DNA of 64,000 bases, taken from contig JAGPYM010000078.1 of the NCBI GenBank assembly GCA_020736575.1, positions 1 through 64,000 of the forward strand, read 5' to 3'. Below the pieces are notes generated by a model that searched no databases, was not told the origin of the DNA, and was given only the letters and a program-made list of their open reading frames with translations. Position numbers and translations under genes: made by a program. Source of the stretch: Thelonectria olida. Its lineage: Eukaryota; Ascomycota; Sordariomycetes; Hypocreales; Nectriaceae. The first letter of the stretch is position 1. Each line of letters begins with the position of its first letter. Of this stretch, positions 10,720 through 21,081 are shown in pieces.

Positions 10720-11928
10720 ATGCCTCTCATCGAAATAATCGATCCAAGCATTCAACTCTACTTTAACAACTCATTGCCGGAAAGTATGGTTGTCGAATCG
10801 ACAAAGGCCGCAAATCTTACCTCGGTTTCACTGGCCGGACTGCTTGCCGGTGAAGCCGATTCTGTTGGTGATCTTGTGTCTTCTTGCAAAGGAAATGGCT
10901 TCTTCTATCTTGATTTTCGCCATCCCTCAACACAAGACACTTTGAAGCATGTTGAAGAACTCGCCATCATTGGAAAGTCAGTGTTCAAGTTGCCGTTGGA
11001 AGAAAAAGAGGAATACAGCACCGAGAAGTATCTACCTTCAAGGCTTCTAGGGTACGTCTTTGTTTCACCCAGCCTCGCTCCCATCATCCCGTTTTATATC
11101 ATGACAGCGCTAAAATCGAATGATATAGTTACAAGCGAGCCGGCTGTTCTGTTGGACCATTCGCTGGGAAGAAGGATGGCTACGAGAGTTTCTCGGTACG
11201 TTTCTCTCGCCGCGATCCGTCTACCGGCTGCCATCTTTGCACAGAGTAAGCTAACATGGCTCGGTTAGATTCACAATAATGGCATATTCGGCCAAGATGC
11301 CATGATTGTCCCTCAAGCCATCGATGCCAACTTAGCTCTTTTCAGGACCTTCATGGGTGAGGTTCACGAGTACACCGACTGCATCCTCTCCATATTATCA
11401 AAGGCTTTGCAGCTTCCATATGACTTGAAAGACTGCCACAGGAAGGACAAGCCATCGTCGGCAAACATGGCGATGCTGAATTACTTGCCTTGGGGCAGCA
11501 GCGATGAGAGAATCGGCAACATGGCCCATACTGACATGGGAACCTTGACTGTGGTCTTCTCAAAGTCCGATGGCTTGCAGGCCATGCTGCCTGGGCGTGA
11601 CGAATGGTCATTTATCCCACCCCGAGAGGGACATGCCGTTGTCAATGTTGGAGACTCGCTGCGCTTCCTCTCCAACGGCGCCTTGGCTTCGTCTCTGCAC
11701 CGTGTCGTTCCTCCACCCGATTCCGAGGGCCAGGACAAGTTCTCCGTCATCTATTTCCTACGGCCAGAATTTGACGCCAAGTTTACAACCCATGATGGAA
11801 AAGAGATAAACAGTGTGGAGTGGCACAATCAGAAGTACGCCCTGTTCAGGGAGGACAGCCTCGACGCCAAGCAGCACGGCGCCATGTTGACTGGTCGGAG
11901 GGAATATCTCGGGGCGACTGCCAATTGA
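10720..11928 (+). CDS. Isopenicillin N synthase-like 2OG/Fe(II) oxygenase
   Basis: Exons 10720-11051, 11129-11195 and 11269-11928 give 352 aa. The N-terminal DIOX_N part has GNGFFYLDF and LPLEEKEEY. Splicing yields GYKRAGCSVGPFAGKKDGYE and then IHNNGIFGQD. The Fe(II) triad is clear: MAHTDMG (His and Asp near residues 220 and 222) and SSLHRVVPP (His near 277). In the 2OG-binding position the usual R-x-S is K-F-S (DKFSVIYFLRPEFD), an Arg-to-Lys change relative to most of the family. These enzymes hydroxylate, desaturate or cyclise small molecules, often amino-acid-derived. No signal peptide is present. It is transcribed divergently from the aldolase. Confidence 0.88.
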
Positions 11929-12070
11929 TTGTGACGAATCAGCTTTTGTGTAGTTATGTATCTGACAGCAACTTGCACACTTCTCCAGCAATGGCGATTG
12001 CCCACGACGGGGGCCAGTTCGTGTTTATCGACCGGTGGATTCGTTGTAGTTTGCGACTTGACTCTCCGTC

Positions 12071-13621
12071 TCATTCGGATGCTGATACCACTCCTCGATC
12101 GGCAACGAAAAGGCAGAAAGCTGACTGCCCATGAACAAGTCTGAACATAGGGTGGAGCTCAACTGACCTGGTTTGGGTCAGCGCAGATTGGTGAAGATTA
12201 AAAGAGGCCATACAATTGTTGAAAGTGTCATCCGAGACCATGAAGGCATCCAAAAGAAAAGAGAATGTATTTTGATCCCGCATGGCGGTATCCTCACGCG
12301 CTGCTATTGCTTCGGGCGGCGTTGCGTTTTGATCTGATTGTGAAATGGCCGGTGTGCCCAAGGAAAGCATCAGCCGTGGTGATTTACGGGAGCGTTGGAT
12401 ATCTTCTTCCGGTCCTGGTACGCAAATACAGGTAAATATAGGAAAATATGAAGTCGTGGCCGCTCAACGGAGCTTACCGTCAACGTGAGTCCGCTTCTTA
12501 GTTGTCATTTGCCTCAACTCTTGCGCAATATAGTTGCCCAATTCTGAAAGCTCCAAATCTTTCACAAGCTCACAGATGCCAAGAGCCATGAATTTTACGG
12601 CAGCTGCACTCATTTGCTCCCTTGTGCATCTGGATGTGTACCTGCAGGGTATCTGTAAGACCTGGGGTTATCCGTCCGGGAGGATGGGGACATACGCTGA
12701 GCGAGGCACCTCTGAAGGCAAGGCGATGAGAAACCCGAGCTCTGAGACTTCACTGAACATTTTCGTCCACTCATAATATCTACAGCCCTGGTCAACCCAA
12801 TTCAGGCACTTGTTAGCCGCTTTCAGGCTCTGGAAGCGCTCGGGGAAGTCGTCACAAAGCTTCTTGGCCAGTTCAGCGCGCCTGTCCCGGACCCAGTGTT
12901 CGCCGGTGTGAAAGCCAGCCTCCACCACATGCCGATAAATGTTATAGCACTCAAACCTGTGATAGATTTTTAGTAAGTCGCGCATGTCGGCGTTTTCTTT
13001 CTTCGTGGCTATGGCGGCCTTCCAGCCCTGCCCAGTCGGGAGAGCCGCTTTGGACTCCTTGACTCTGCGGAGGAACACCCCGCGATTTGTTTTGCAGTCC
13101 TCCAAAAGCCATTTCATACCTGGTGCGAATGCAATGTCGCTACACGCGGCCAATTGGGTTTTGCCGAGGGCGTCATCATCAAAACCGGAGTAGAGAGCCG
13201 TCACGTCAGATGGATGTACTGTTAAGGCGTGCATTGCCAGGGCGGGCAATGCTGCAGCGGCATTTGGAGTGCGCTGCTGACACAAAGTGGCTTGCTCCGA
13301 AAAGGTCAAGCCAGGCGTGTTCGGGTTATTGAGTTCCTCCAACACCTGGGCCACTCTTTCACCCGAGAGGAGGCCTGCGTGTGCCGTCGAGAGGCCATTG
13401 TCGTTGGCAGAAACCGGAGAGAGGGAGGGTGCATGTTCCTGCGAGTAATGGAGACTGGGTGTGCTGCGATTGTTGTCCCCGTGTGAGTTGGATCCTGGAG
13501 GCGGGTGCCCACTGGTGTCATTTGAGCTGCTGGACCTGCGTGTCGGCGCCGGGGATGTTGCAGAGACCCGATCCTGCCGTGGCAATACCGCCCGAACTGC
13601 GGACGAGGCATCAGCGAGCAT
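12071..13621 (-). CDS. Conserved fungal protein of unknown function
   Basis: Exons (13621-12696, 12641-12478, 12414-12071) give 477 aa. I do not recognise a named domain. The first 90 residues are low-complexity, rich in S, P, N and T. The rest is ordered, alpha-helical looking and rich in W, C and charged residues: LTFSEQATLCQQRTPNAAAAL, GMKWLLEDCKTNRGVF, RFECYNIYRHVVEAGFHTGE, CLNWVDQGCRYYEWTKMF and, across the second junction, PRSAYTSRCTREQM. The GTATGT donor and the CTGCAG acceptor are clear. The final exon is less certain: a possible further donor (GTCAGT) lies near its end. The start is the first ATG; the frame opens 17 codons earlier only at GTG. It may be nuclear or cytosolic; there is no signal peptide or membrane segment. 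Confidence 0.65.
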
Positions 13622-15863
13622 CCCATGATTTATACTCGGTGCGTGGTGGATTCCGGGAGACGCTGCCGCCACCCCGGCTGGCTAGGGTTATACATGCGGC
13701 GAGCAGATGAAAGGACGACCCACAAGACGGACACAATAGAAAGAAGAGGCGAATCAACGCCGAGGAATCGATCGGTGAAAGATGCTGAAAACAGGTGGAG
13801 GCTTCTGCAGCAGAAATTTTGCTCTCGTTTGCGCTGAAAAAGCGAGCCAGTTGAACAAGCAAGTCTCGTAGGTCAGGATTCGAGCTGGACTCGATGTGCA
13901 TCCTGGAAGAGAGGGCGGGCTCCAGCCTCGAGAGCAGAGACGAAGCAGTGAGCAAGCAGGGTTCAACACGACCGGGAGCGGGCTCTCGTACGATTCGTAT
14001 ACCTTGGATGGTGAGCGGAGCGAGGGGGGGGAGGACCCGAGGCACGAGCTTTGAGATATAATGGGGGAGCTTTGCTGTGCGACACCAGCCACCACTCGAT
14101 CCACGGTTCAGCTAGTTGCGGGAGGACCCGAGTGCGTTTATCCCCCGCATGTACAGATAGAGTCGACGACTCGGTGTGCGTTGCGTGTCTTTCTGCAGGT
14201 TTCAGTCCACCGCGGCACGGCACAGTGCATCGCATACACAGACCGAGTCAACGCTTAAAACAGCAAAACTTGTCACCTTTTGGCTGTTGGAGGTACCTAC
14301 CCTATAGCCACCAGCGTCTGCGGTTACCGATAGCCACATTTCACCTCTGTGCAAACTGTATCACACTGGCGAAATGCATGCCGCATAGTGTATGTGTCAT
14401 AATGGTTATTATCGAATTATCTGGGGGCTCAAAGGAGGCGTACCATAAGGGAAACCCCGATACCTTCTCAAGGCGATCTAAAATGAAGAGGTAAGTACAT
14501 TGCTAGCCGGCGAAGTGACCTCTTTGGCTCCCCGTCGCAGTGCATCTGCAGTCAGCTTATTTCAAGCGATCGACTCTGCAGACGGACCCCACTTAGGCAC
14601 GAAAAGAAGCTGAAATTCAGGACCATGTGGAACTCGCAGTTTTGTCAGATTGTGACTATTCAGAGCTTCTTTGTCATAGGTCGGACTGTGGTTGATGGTA
14701 AGGAGCTAATCCCAGGTGGCAGAGCGGCTGGGGATAGCCAATAGTTATAGGACTAGGAACGCGCTTGTAAAATTGCCACCAGAAACGAAGCGTGGGGATG
14801 AAGAGTGAAATGTGGTCTGAAACGGAGGGGCGGCCCGTCGGCGACAACCTCGGAGTCGGATCTCGCTCGCCGGAGCGTCGCTTTCATCCATCTGACGTGG
14901 GCCTTTTCTTTTTCTGATAGAATGAAGCCGGCATGCAGATGTTACCAGGCGATAGCTGCTCGATGACGATATCCGAAGCAGCAGATGATGCCGTCGGGTG
15001 GGTTGGCGGCTTGGGCTCGATGGCATCAATGCTTTCCTGTGCTCGATAGTTTGCTAGATTGTGGCCTGGGTAAGACGGATTGGACTGGGCGACATAAATA
15101 ATTGTTCAGCTTCATATTCTGTCGCCTTCAGATTTGAGTTTCGAGTAATATTCACACCGCTTGCTTGGGTAGCAACAGTGACGAAACTGCCGCTGCCTGG
15201 CACCAAGCATTTCAGTTGGGTGTGATTCCGGCCCAGAGCCATGGTACTTCCGGAAGCAGTATCTTGCATGCAGGCCCAACCTCGCACCTCGAGCTGTACA
15301 TATTGAGACTAGTCAACGAAGTCGATCCCGCCAACACCTGCAGATCAGTTTACGGCCCGGGGCTTCCGGCACGGCAGGATATATCGGAACATCGCTCAAT
15401 AGTGGCATCGTATAATAGTGGCCACAATACCCACCTTGCCCGGCAAAAAGTGTTGGCATTTGTGGACAGAGGAACAGGGTTGATTTGCAACAATTGCTAT
15501 TTTCTTTACAGAAGCTTCCACACTTGCGCCCCTGCCGGCACAAAGACGTCCCAGTCGAGACAGTAGTCATGTCCCTCGTGGGTTATTGTCCAGGGCAAAC
15601 GGCACGCTGCATGGGATGGCCAAGAGGAAACGTGGCCTGGCGATGCGCGGTTGCGTCGCAGGATTGATCAGATGGGGAATGGAGTATTTAGCACTTTGTC
15701 AGCGTTCAACTCTTTGCGTTCGTTGTTTATAAACTCTTTTGCTCGTTGTGAAGCCTCGGGACGGATCAAGGACCAGAAGAGTTGATATACTAGACGGGGA
15801 TATAGTCTGTTGCCCCACGCACAATTTCCTGGTTTATTTCATCACTCCTTCATCCTTGCAGTC
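13622..15863. other. Gene-poor intergenic region
   Basis: 2.2 kb without a supported gene. It includes the 5' flank of the unknown-function gene and the promoter of the class V PLP gene. A minus-strand peptide near 15490-15690 (LPWTITHEGHDYCLDWDVF) looks protein-like but has no start, splice or recognised family and may be a relic. Confidence 0.4.
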
Positions 15864-17311
15864 ATGACAATCAGCAGACGCCTTCCGCAATTCGCCATCG
15901 AAGCAGTTCGGAGACAATTCCCCGGCCTCGACAAAGGTTCCATCTGTCTCAACAATGGCGCTGGTGCTCTAGTTTACAAAGGCGTCATAGAGAGGTGAGT
16001 TTTCCAAAGGCCGTAAAGAATGGTGCCGTGGATATCTTTCAGTTGCTGATCGACCAAAAGTGTCGCCAAAACCATGTCTTACCCCCACATGAATCTACGT
16101 GGACTGGACTCAAAAAGCCGTATCGATGTCAAGGAGCGTGCTGCTCGATTCGCAAAGATTGCGTCGTTCATGAATGCCGACCCTGATGAAATCGGTAAGA
16201 GCTCCTCAAAACACCTTTTGTTTCCTATAGAAATGTACTATAGCTTCACGATGCTCTCTCGATGAGACCTTGTTGCAGTCTTGCTGACGAGCTTGACCAT
16301 GAAGCCTTTGGACCTTCCACGACTGGTCTTTTGCGAACCCTAACCAATTCCCTGCGCCCGAATCTCAATGCGGACTCTGAGATAATTGTGTCTGTTCTCT
16401 GCCATGAAGCCGGAATCACTGCATGGCTTGCCTTGGCAAAGAGCCTGGGCATCTCGATCAAGTGGTGGGCCCCTCCTATGGGCGCGGGAGACAACAGAGA
16501 TCCCAAGCTCACCCTGGAATCGCTTTGGCCTCTCTTGTCCCCCAAGACCAGACTGGTATGCTGTGGACATGTGTCAAACATTACCGGCACAATCGAGCCC
16601 GTTAAAGATATCGCAGACCTCGTCCATACAATCCCCGGTGCCATGGTGTGTGTGGACGGAGTAGCCTTGGCTCCTCATCGCCCCATCGATGTAAAGGCGT
16701 TGGATGTCGACTTCTACGTCTTCAGCTGGTACAAAGTCTTTGGTCCCCATATTGCGCAGATCTATGCTCGTCGGCGTGTTCAGCAGCGCTATCTAACCAG
16801 CCTCAACCACTACTTTTTCGACGCCAATGCTTTATCTGTGAGGCTAGGCCTCGGCAACAGCTGTATTGAGCTCGAGCATGCTGTTGTCCCCATCATCAAT
16901 TACCTCGAAGACCAACTTGGCTGGGAATCCATTATTGCCCACGAGCAAGCCATCACAGGATATCTTCTCGAATATTTGACGGCCAACCCAGACCTGTACA
17001 CTGTTTACGGGTCGCAATCATCAGGTCCCAACGCTCGGGTTTCTTTGGTCAGCTTTTCCGCGAATGGGCTTGCGTCTGACAGGGTGGCGCAGGAGATTCA
17101 CGAAACATCAACCTGCCGACTCATCAGTGGGGATTGCTGGTCTCCCCGCACAGTCCACGATGTTTTGGGACGTGGAGATGATGGCATCATACGAGCAAGC
17201 TTGGTACATTACAATACCATGGATGAGATGAGAACTTTCACGCGAACGCTAGATCAGGCAGTGCGTAACTTGAGACACCGAGACTCTCGGATATCAACTG
17301 TGCATTCGTAG
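15864..17311 (+). CDS. Class V PLP-dependent enzyme (cysteine-desulfurase-like aminotransferase)
   Basis: Exons 15864-15994, 16061-16194 and 16305-17311 give 423 aa. The third exon start was fixed by the family motif: joining at 16305 gives DPDEIAFGPSTTGLLRT. The fold-type I class V family includes cysteine desulfurases, isopenicillin N epimerase-like and lyase enzymes. Motifs: ICLNNGAGALVYKGVIE near the N-terminus, SEIIVSVLCHEAGI, LVCCGHVSNITG, GAMVCVDGVALAPH with the cofactor Asp, and FYVFSWYKVFGPH with the Schiff-base lysine near residue 232. It resembles the VC1184-type subfamily. No mitochondrial presequence is apparent. The reaction (transamination, epimerisation or C-S/C-N lyase) cannot be chosen from sequence alone. 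Confidence 0.85.
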
Positions 17312-17795
17312 TTAGGTATAAGAAATTTATATAGCTGCTGAGATACACCGTATTTTAACTACACACTGGGGTGGTCTGTCTTCAGTTTGCGTGAAAGCAT
17401 GTTAATAAGGTACTAAAGATCTCAAGATAAATAACCCTCCATAGGCCTTTCTTTTACCACGTTAGCTGAATATTCATGCTCCAAACCCACCCTAGAAATT
17501 GCTCATTAGCAGAAGATCAAAGCCAAGGATCATCTTGCAGGTTCCGGAATCTGCCGCAAAGGCGCACGCCGCTGTTGCAACGTCGCACTTTTGGCATCAT
17601 CTGCCGTCACTGTTCAAATACCCTTGCCGAAGTCACGAGAGAGGTGATGCTTTGAGGTTCTCTACCCCTCATTCCCTATTTTCTAAAGCAGGCACAGGCA
17701 TAAATAGGGGCCAAGCACTCGAGACTTGTGAATTTGCAACACCCCTAGCTCAATACATCAATTGTTATACCAGAATCTTGCTGCCTCGACCAAAA
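17312..17795. promoter_or_regulatory. Promoter region of the TauD-type dioxygenase gene
   Basis: 484 bp. A TATA-like CATAAATAGGGG string lies at about 17699-17710, roughly 90 bp before the ATG, a good position for a core promoter. No other gene is supported. Confidence 0.5.
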
Positions 17796-19043
17796 ATGTC
17801 CGTACCTCAGGCTGAAAAAACCGTGCCGAATTGCAACGGAAGCAATGCCACTGAGAGCCCACTCACCACAGAGGGTTTAAAGCTCAAGGGTCTTTTGGAT
17901 GCACACAAGTCCTTTAGTGTCACTCCCGTCATTGGAACCGAATTCCCTGACGCAAACGTGGTGGAATGGATGAAAGCTGAACAGAGCGACGAGCTTCTCC
18001 GGGACTTGGCCATCACCAGTAAGAATACCACCTGGGACTGTTTGACAGCATACAGCTGACAATAGAACACAGTATCTCGCCGGGGCGTTGTTTTCTTTCG
18101 TGCCCAGGAAGACCTTACCGATGAACTTCAAAAGGAGCTGGCCGACCGCCTCGGTCGCCTGACTGGCAAACCAGAGTCTTCAACCCTACACGTCCACCCC
18201 CTGACCAACTTTAATGCTGAGCAGGACAAGACTGTCAACATCATCACCACTGACAAGCTCGCCAATCCCGCCGAGGACCTTTGGAAAAACAGACCCAGTG
18301 ACATCAGGAATAGTTGGCACACGGATGCTGGGTATGAACCTAACCCGCCGGACTACTCAATCCTGAAGCTGGTCAAATTGCCCGAAACCGGTGGAGGTAT
18401 TCAACCATATTCCTTATCATTCTCACTGCTCATGATGGCAATTCTGACTGCACAACGTAGACACAATGTGGGCCTCGTCGTGTGAAATCTACGACAAAAT
18501 CTCCCCCGCCTACCGCAAGTTTCTCGAAGGCCTCACAGCCAAGTTTTCCCAGACCAGGTTGCCACGCGTGGCTGCGGATAAGGGATTTGAGCTCTACACC
18601 GAGCCCCGAGGGTCGCCGAACAATGTGGGCGATTCTCTCACGGCCATCCACCCGGTCGTCCGCACCAACCCTGTCACGGGCTGGAAGAGCCTTTTCGCTG
18701 TGGGCAACCATGTCGAAAGCGTCAACGATGTGACCCCGGGCGAAAGCAAGCGCCTTCTCGATTGGTTCCTGCAGTTGATCGTTGAAGAGCATGATTGCCA
18801 GTTGAGGCATCGGTGGAAGAATCCCTACGATGTCGGTGCGTATTCGAGCTCCCTATGGCTTACACGAGGGAGTTATCTAATTACAACACAGCCATTTGGG
18901 ATAACCGCTCGGTTTTCCACACAGCCATTTTCGATTTCGCTGGGTTTGGCGCGCGTACAGGCCATCGTGCGGTTGGAATTGGCGAGAGCCCGTACTTCAA
19001 CCCAAACAGCAAGACTCGCCGCGAGGCGCTGGCTAAAGAGTAG
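17796..19043 (+). CDS. TauD/TfdA-family 2OG/Fe(II) dioxygenase
   Basis: Exons 17796-18018, 18073-18396, 18461-18835 and 18892-19043 give 357 aa. Fungal members resemble taurine or sulfonate dioxygenases and oxidise small acids at the expense of 2-oxoglutarate. The iron ligands are NSWHTDAG (His near 156, Asp 158) and the distal His in VFHTAIFDF (near 316); the 2OG-binding Arg lies in GHRAVGIGE (near 333). All four splice junctions restore family sequence (RRGVVFFRAQEDL, GGDTMWASSCEIYDK, AIWDNRSVFH). No signal peptide was seen. It sits in the same orientation as the class V PLP enzyme and the sulfotransferase-like gene, which hints at shared sulfur or amino-acid chemistry, but this is inference. 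Confidence 0.9.
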
Positions 19044-20030
19044 ACGTGGTCTAGTGACATTATAGTAAATGATGCGATTCTCTATGCAAATTGATTAACA
19101 AGCCAGCGAACTGTATGAACGTTGCCATGTGGACATTTTGAGTGGAGCGTATTGGACAGGCTTCGTTGCTTCACTTAGATTTACTAGTATGGACGCTTTG
19201 TCGTAATCGCAAGAGAGTGTGCATGGCTAACGTATTTGCTTTATTATGCTATTGTCAGAGTACCTTGATGGCTCATCCTCTGCCCACGCTTGCTGTCGAG
19301 GAAAGCTCTTGTCAGTGTCAGAAATGCGACTAACGCGTGCGCGTACGAAGGGTGTATGATTGGGTTTGCTTCTCGTCGTCCAAACAGGCCGTGGAGTACG
19401 TCAAGCTCGTCAATGCTTCAACTTGGGTCCATCTTTCAGGCGGCAATTGGGCACCAGGGTAATGTAAGTGCAACCACACAACCCGCCCAATAGACCGAAT
19501 GAGGCAGAGCCGTCTCCCACAGCCATGTAAACAAGAACGCTACTAACTTCCTTATCTAAAAATCTCTATGCCATATGGGTGTCGCTAGTGCAAGGCATCA
19601 GTATCGGGGAGTGTCGGACCGGCGAGAGAAAGATATGAAGGCCGCTAGGGGAGAGAGGGCCTGGGAGGTTCAGCCGCCCGCCACACCATACTAAACTACG
19701 TTATTTCGTAAATAAGCGATGAATTTATCGCGTGTTAAAGTTGGAGGGTTATTTGATAGTGGTCGTGGGGTACCACGTCTCGTTATGCAGTTCGGACCTT
19801 TTGTCAAGTCACTGCAGGCAAGACTATTCCGTCAGGCGGCATCTTTCCGACAGGGAGTACTTGCAAGCTGATGCCTGATGTCTCATGAAGTCACCAAGAT
19901 GGCGGTGACTGCCCCTGGGCTCCTATAAATGCATTTGACATCAGCACGTTCTATTCAAACTCAGCCAGGTCCTCATTACCTACAGCCTGTCATTCACTGC
20001 TCTGTATTTGCCAGTCAGTGGCCGCGCATT
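19044..20030. other. Intergenic region upstream of the sulfotransferase-like gene
   Basis: 987 bp with no supported gene. A TATAAAT box lies at 19924-19930, about 100 bp before the next ATG. Confidence 0.45.
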
Positions 20031-21081
20031 ATGGCTAGCGCAGAGGACAACATAAAAAAGAGCAACGGCACTGTTGCCAACGGTGTCCATGTTCGGGGTG
20101 CCTTTCTATTTGCCCTCAATCGGACTTGTTCCCATGTCCTCTGTCGCCTTCTCTCCAACCAGCCAGGATGGACTCAATCGAATTACCACTTCAAGCGTGC
20201 ATTTGATTTTGCGAGAGAATCCTTTAATTGGGGCCCGCTGACTGATGTATCTCATCGAAAACGGCAGGACTTTGAGAAACTTCTTCAGGAAGGGTTCGAT
20301 GAAATCCAGCTTGAGCGGAGATCTGCCACCATCGAGGTAAGTCATTTCTCCAGAGTCAGATGTATTGCCTGCCGGTTGTTAACAGAAACAGGACAAGGCC
20401 GTTTTCCTTAAAGAACACACGTTTTACATATGGGAACCATCCAGGCTGTCGCAGAGTATGTGGGGTGGCCCTGCTAGCCCGCCTTTCACCGTACTTGAAG
20501 AGGGATCTCCATTGTCCACAGACTGTGCGAAGACAAACCCAACTATATTCCCTGACAAGTTTCTATTGTCATGGAGACCCATATTCTTGATTCGACACCC
20601 AGCTCTTACCTTTGAATCTTGGTATAGAGCGGAAAGCGGCGCTCGGCATATTGATCTTGCAGACAAGTCATGGGCATTCTATACCACCTTTCAGTACTCT
20701 CGGCAGCTGTACGACTGGTTCATGTCCAAGGGCGCTGAGCAGACATCCACGCCGATTGTTGTTGATGCGGATGATATCCTAGACAACAGTTCAACGATCA
20801 AGACGTTGTGCTCCTTACTTGGCATGGACGAGGAACATATCCTCTACAAATGGGATGTCATTCAACCGCCAGAGAATGCTGGTTGTCGCGAGTTGAAATT
20901 CATGAGTGGTTATTGGAACTCGACCTCTGTTGATAGCTCAAAGAGCTCGCGGGGCCTTAACATGGGGGCCACATATGCTCGATGGCAGGACGACTTCGGT
21001 CCTGGTACTGCAAATGAACTTCGGAACATTGTGGAAAAGTCTATGGCGGACTATAACTACCTGAAGAGCAAGAAAATTTGA
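20031..21081 (+). CDS. Sulfotransferase-like P-loop protein
   Basis: Exons 20031-20336 and 20392-21081 give 331 aa. The N-terminal strand and loop FALNRTCSHVLCRLL match the PAPS-binding 'RT.S..L...L' pattern of sulfotransferase-fold proteins found widely in fungi. IFLIRHPALTFESWYRA matches the 3'-phosphate-binding 'RhP......' segment. The rest (IVVDADDILDN, CSLLGMDEEHILYKWD) is typical of this fungal family, annotated only as P-loop NTP hydrolase or sulfotransferase. Whether it transfers sulfate is unknown. No signal peptide or transmembrane segment is seen. It is the last gene of the enzyme-rich 5-21 kb stretch. Confidence 0.75.

Noticed and set aside
15313..15570. Secreted Cys-rich small protein on the minus strand
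   Set aside because: Eighty-five codons with many Cys but no signal peptide, and an overlapping frame looks equally protein-like.
5213..19043. Loline-type alkaloid cluster
   Set aside because: An IPNS-like oxygenase and a class V PLP enzyme are shared in kind, but there is no LolC-like gamma-class PLP enzyme or ornithine decarboxylase, and the aldolase and ligase do not fit.
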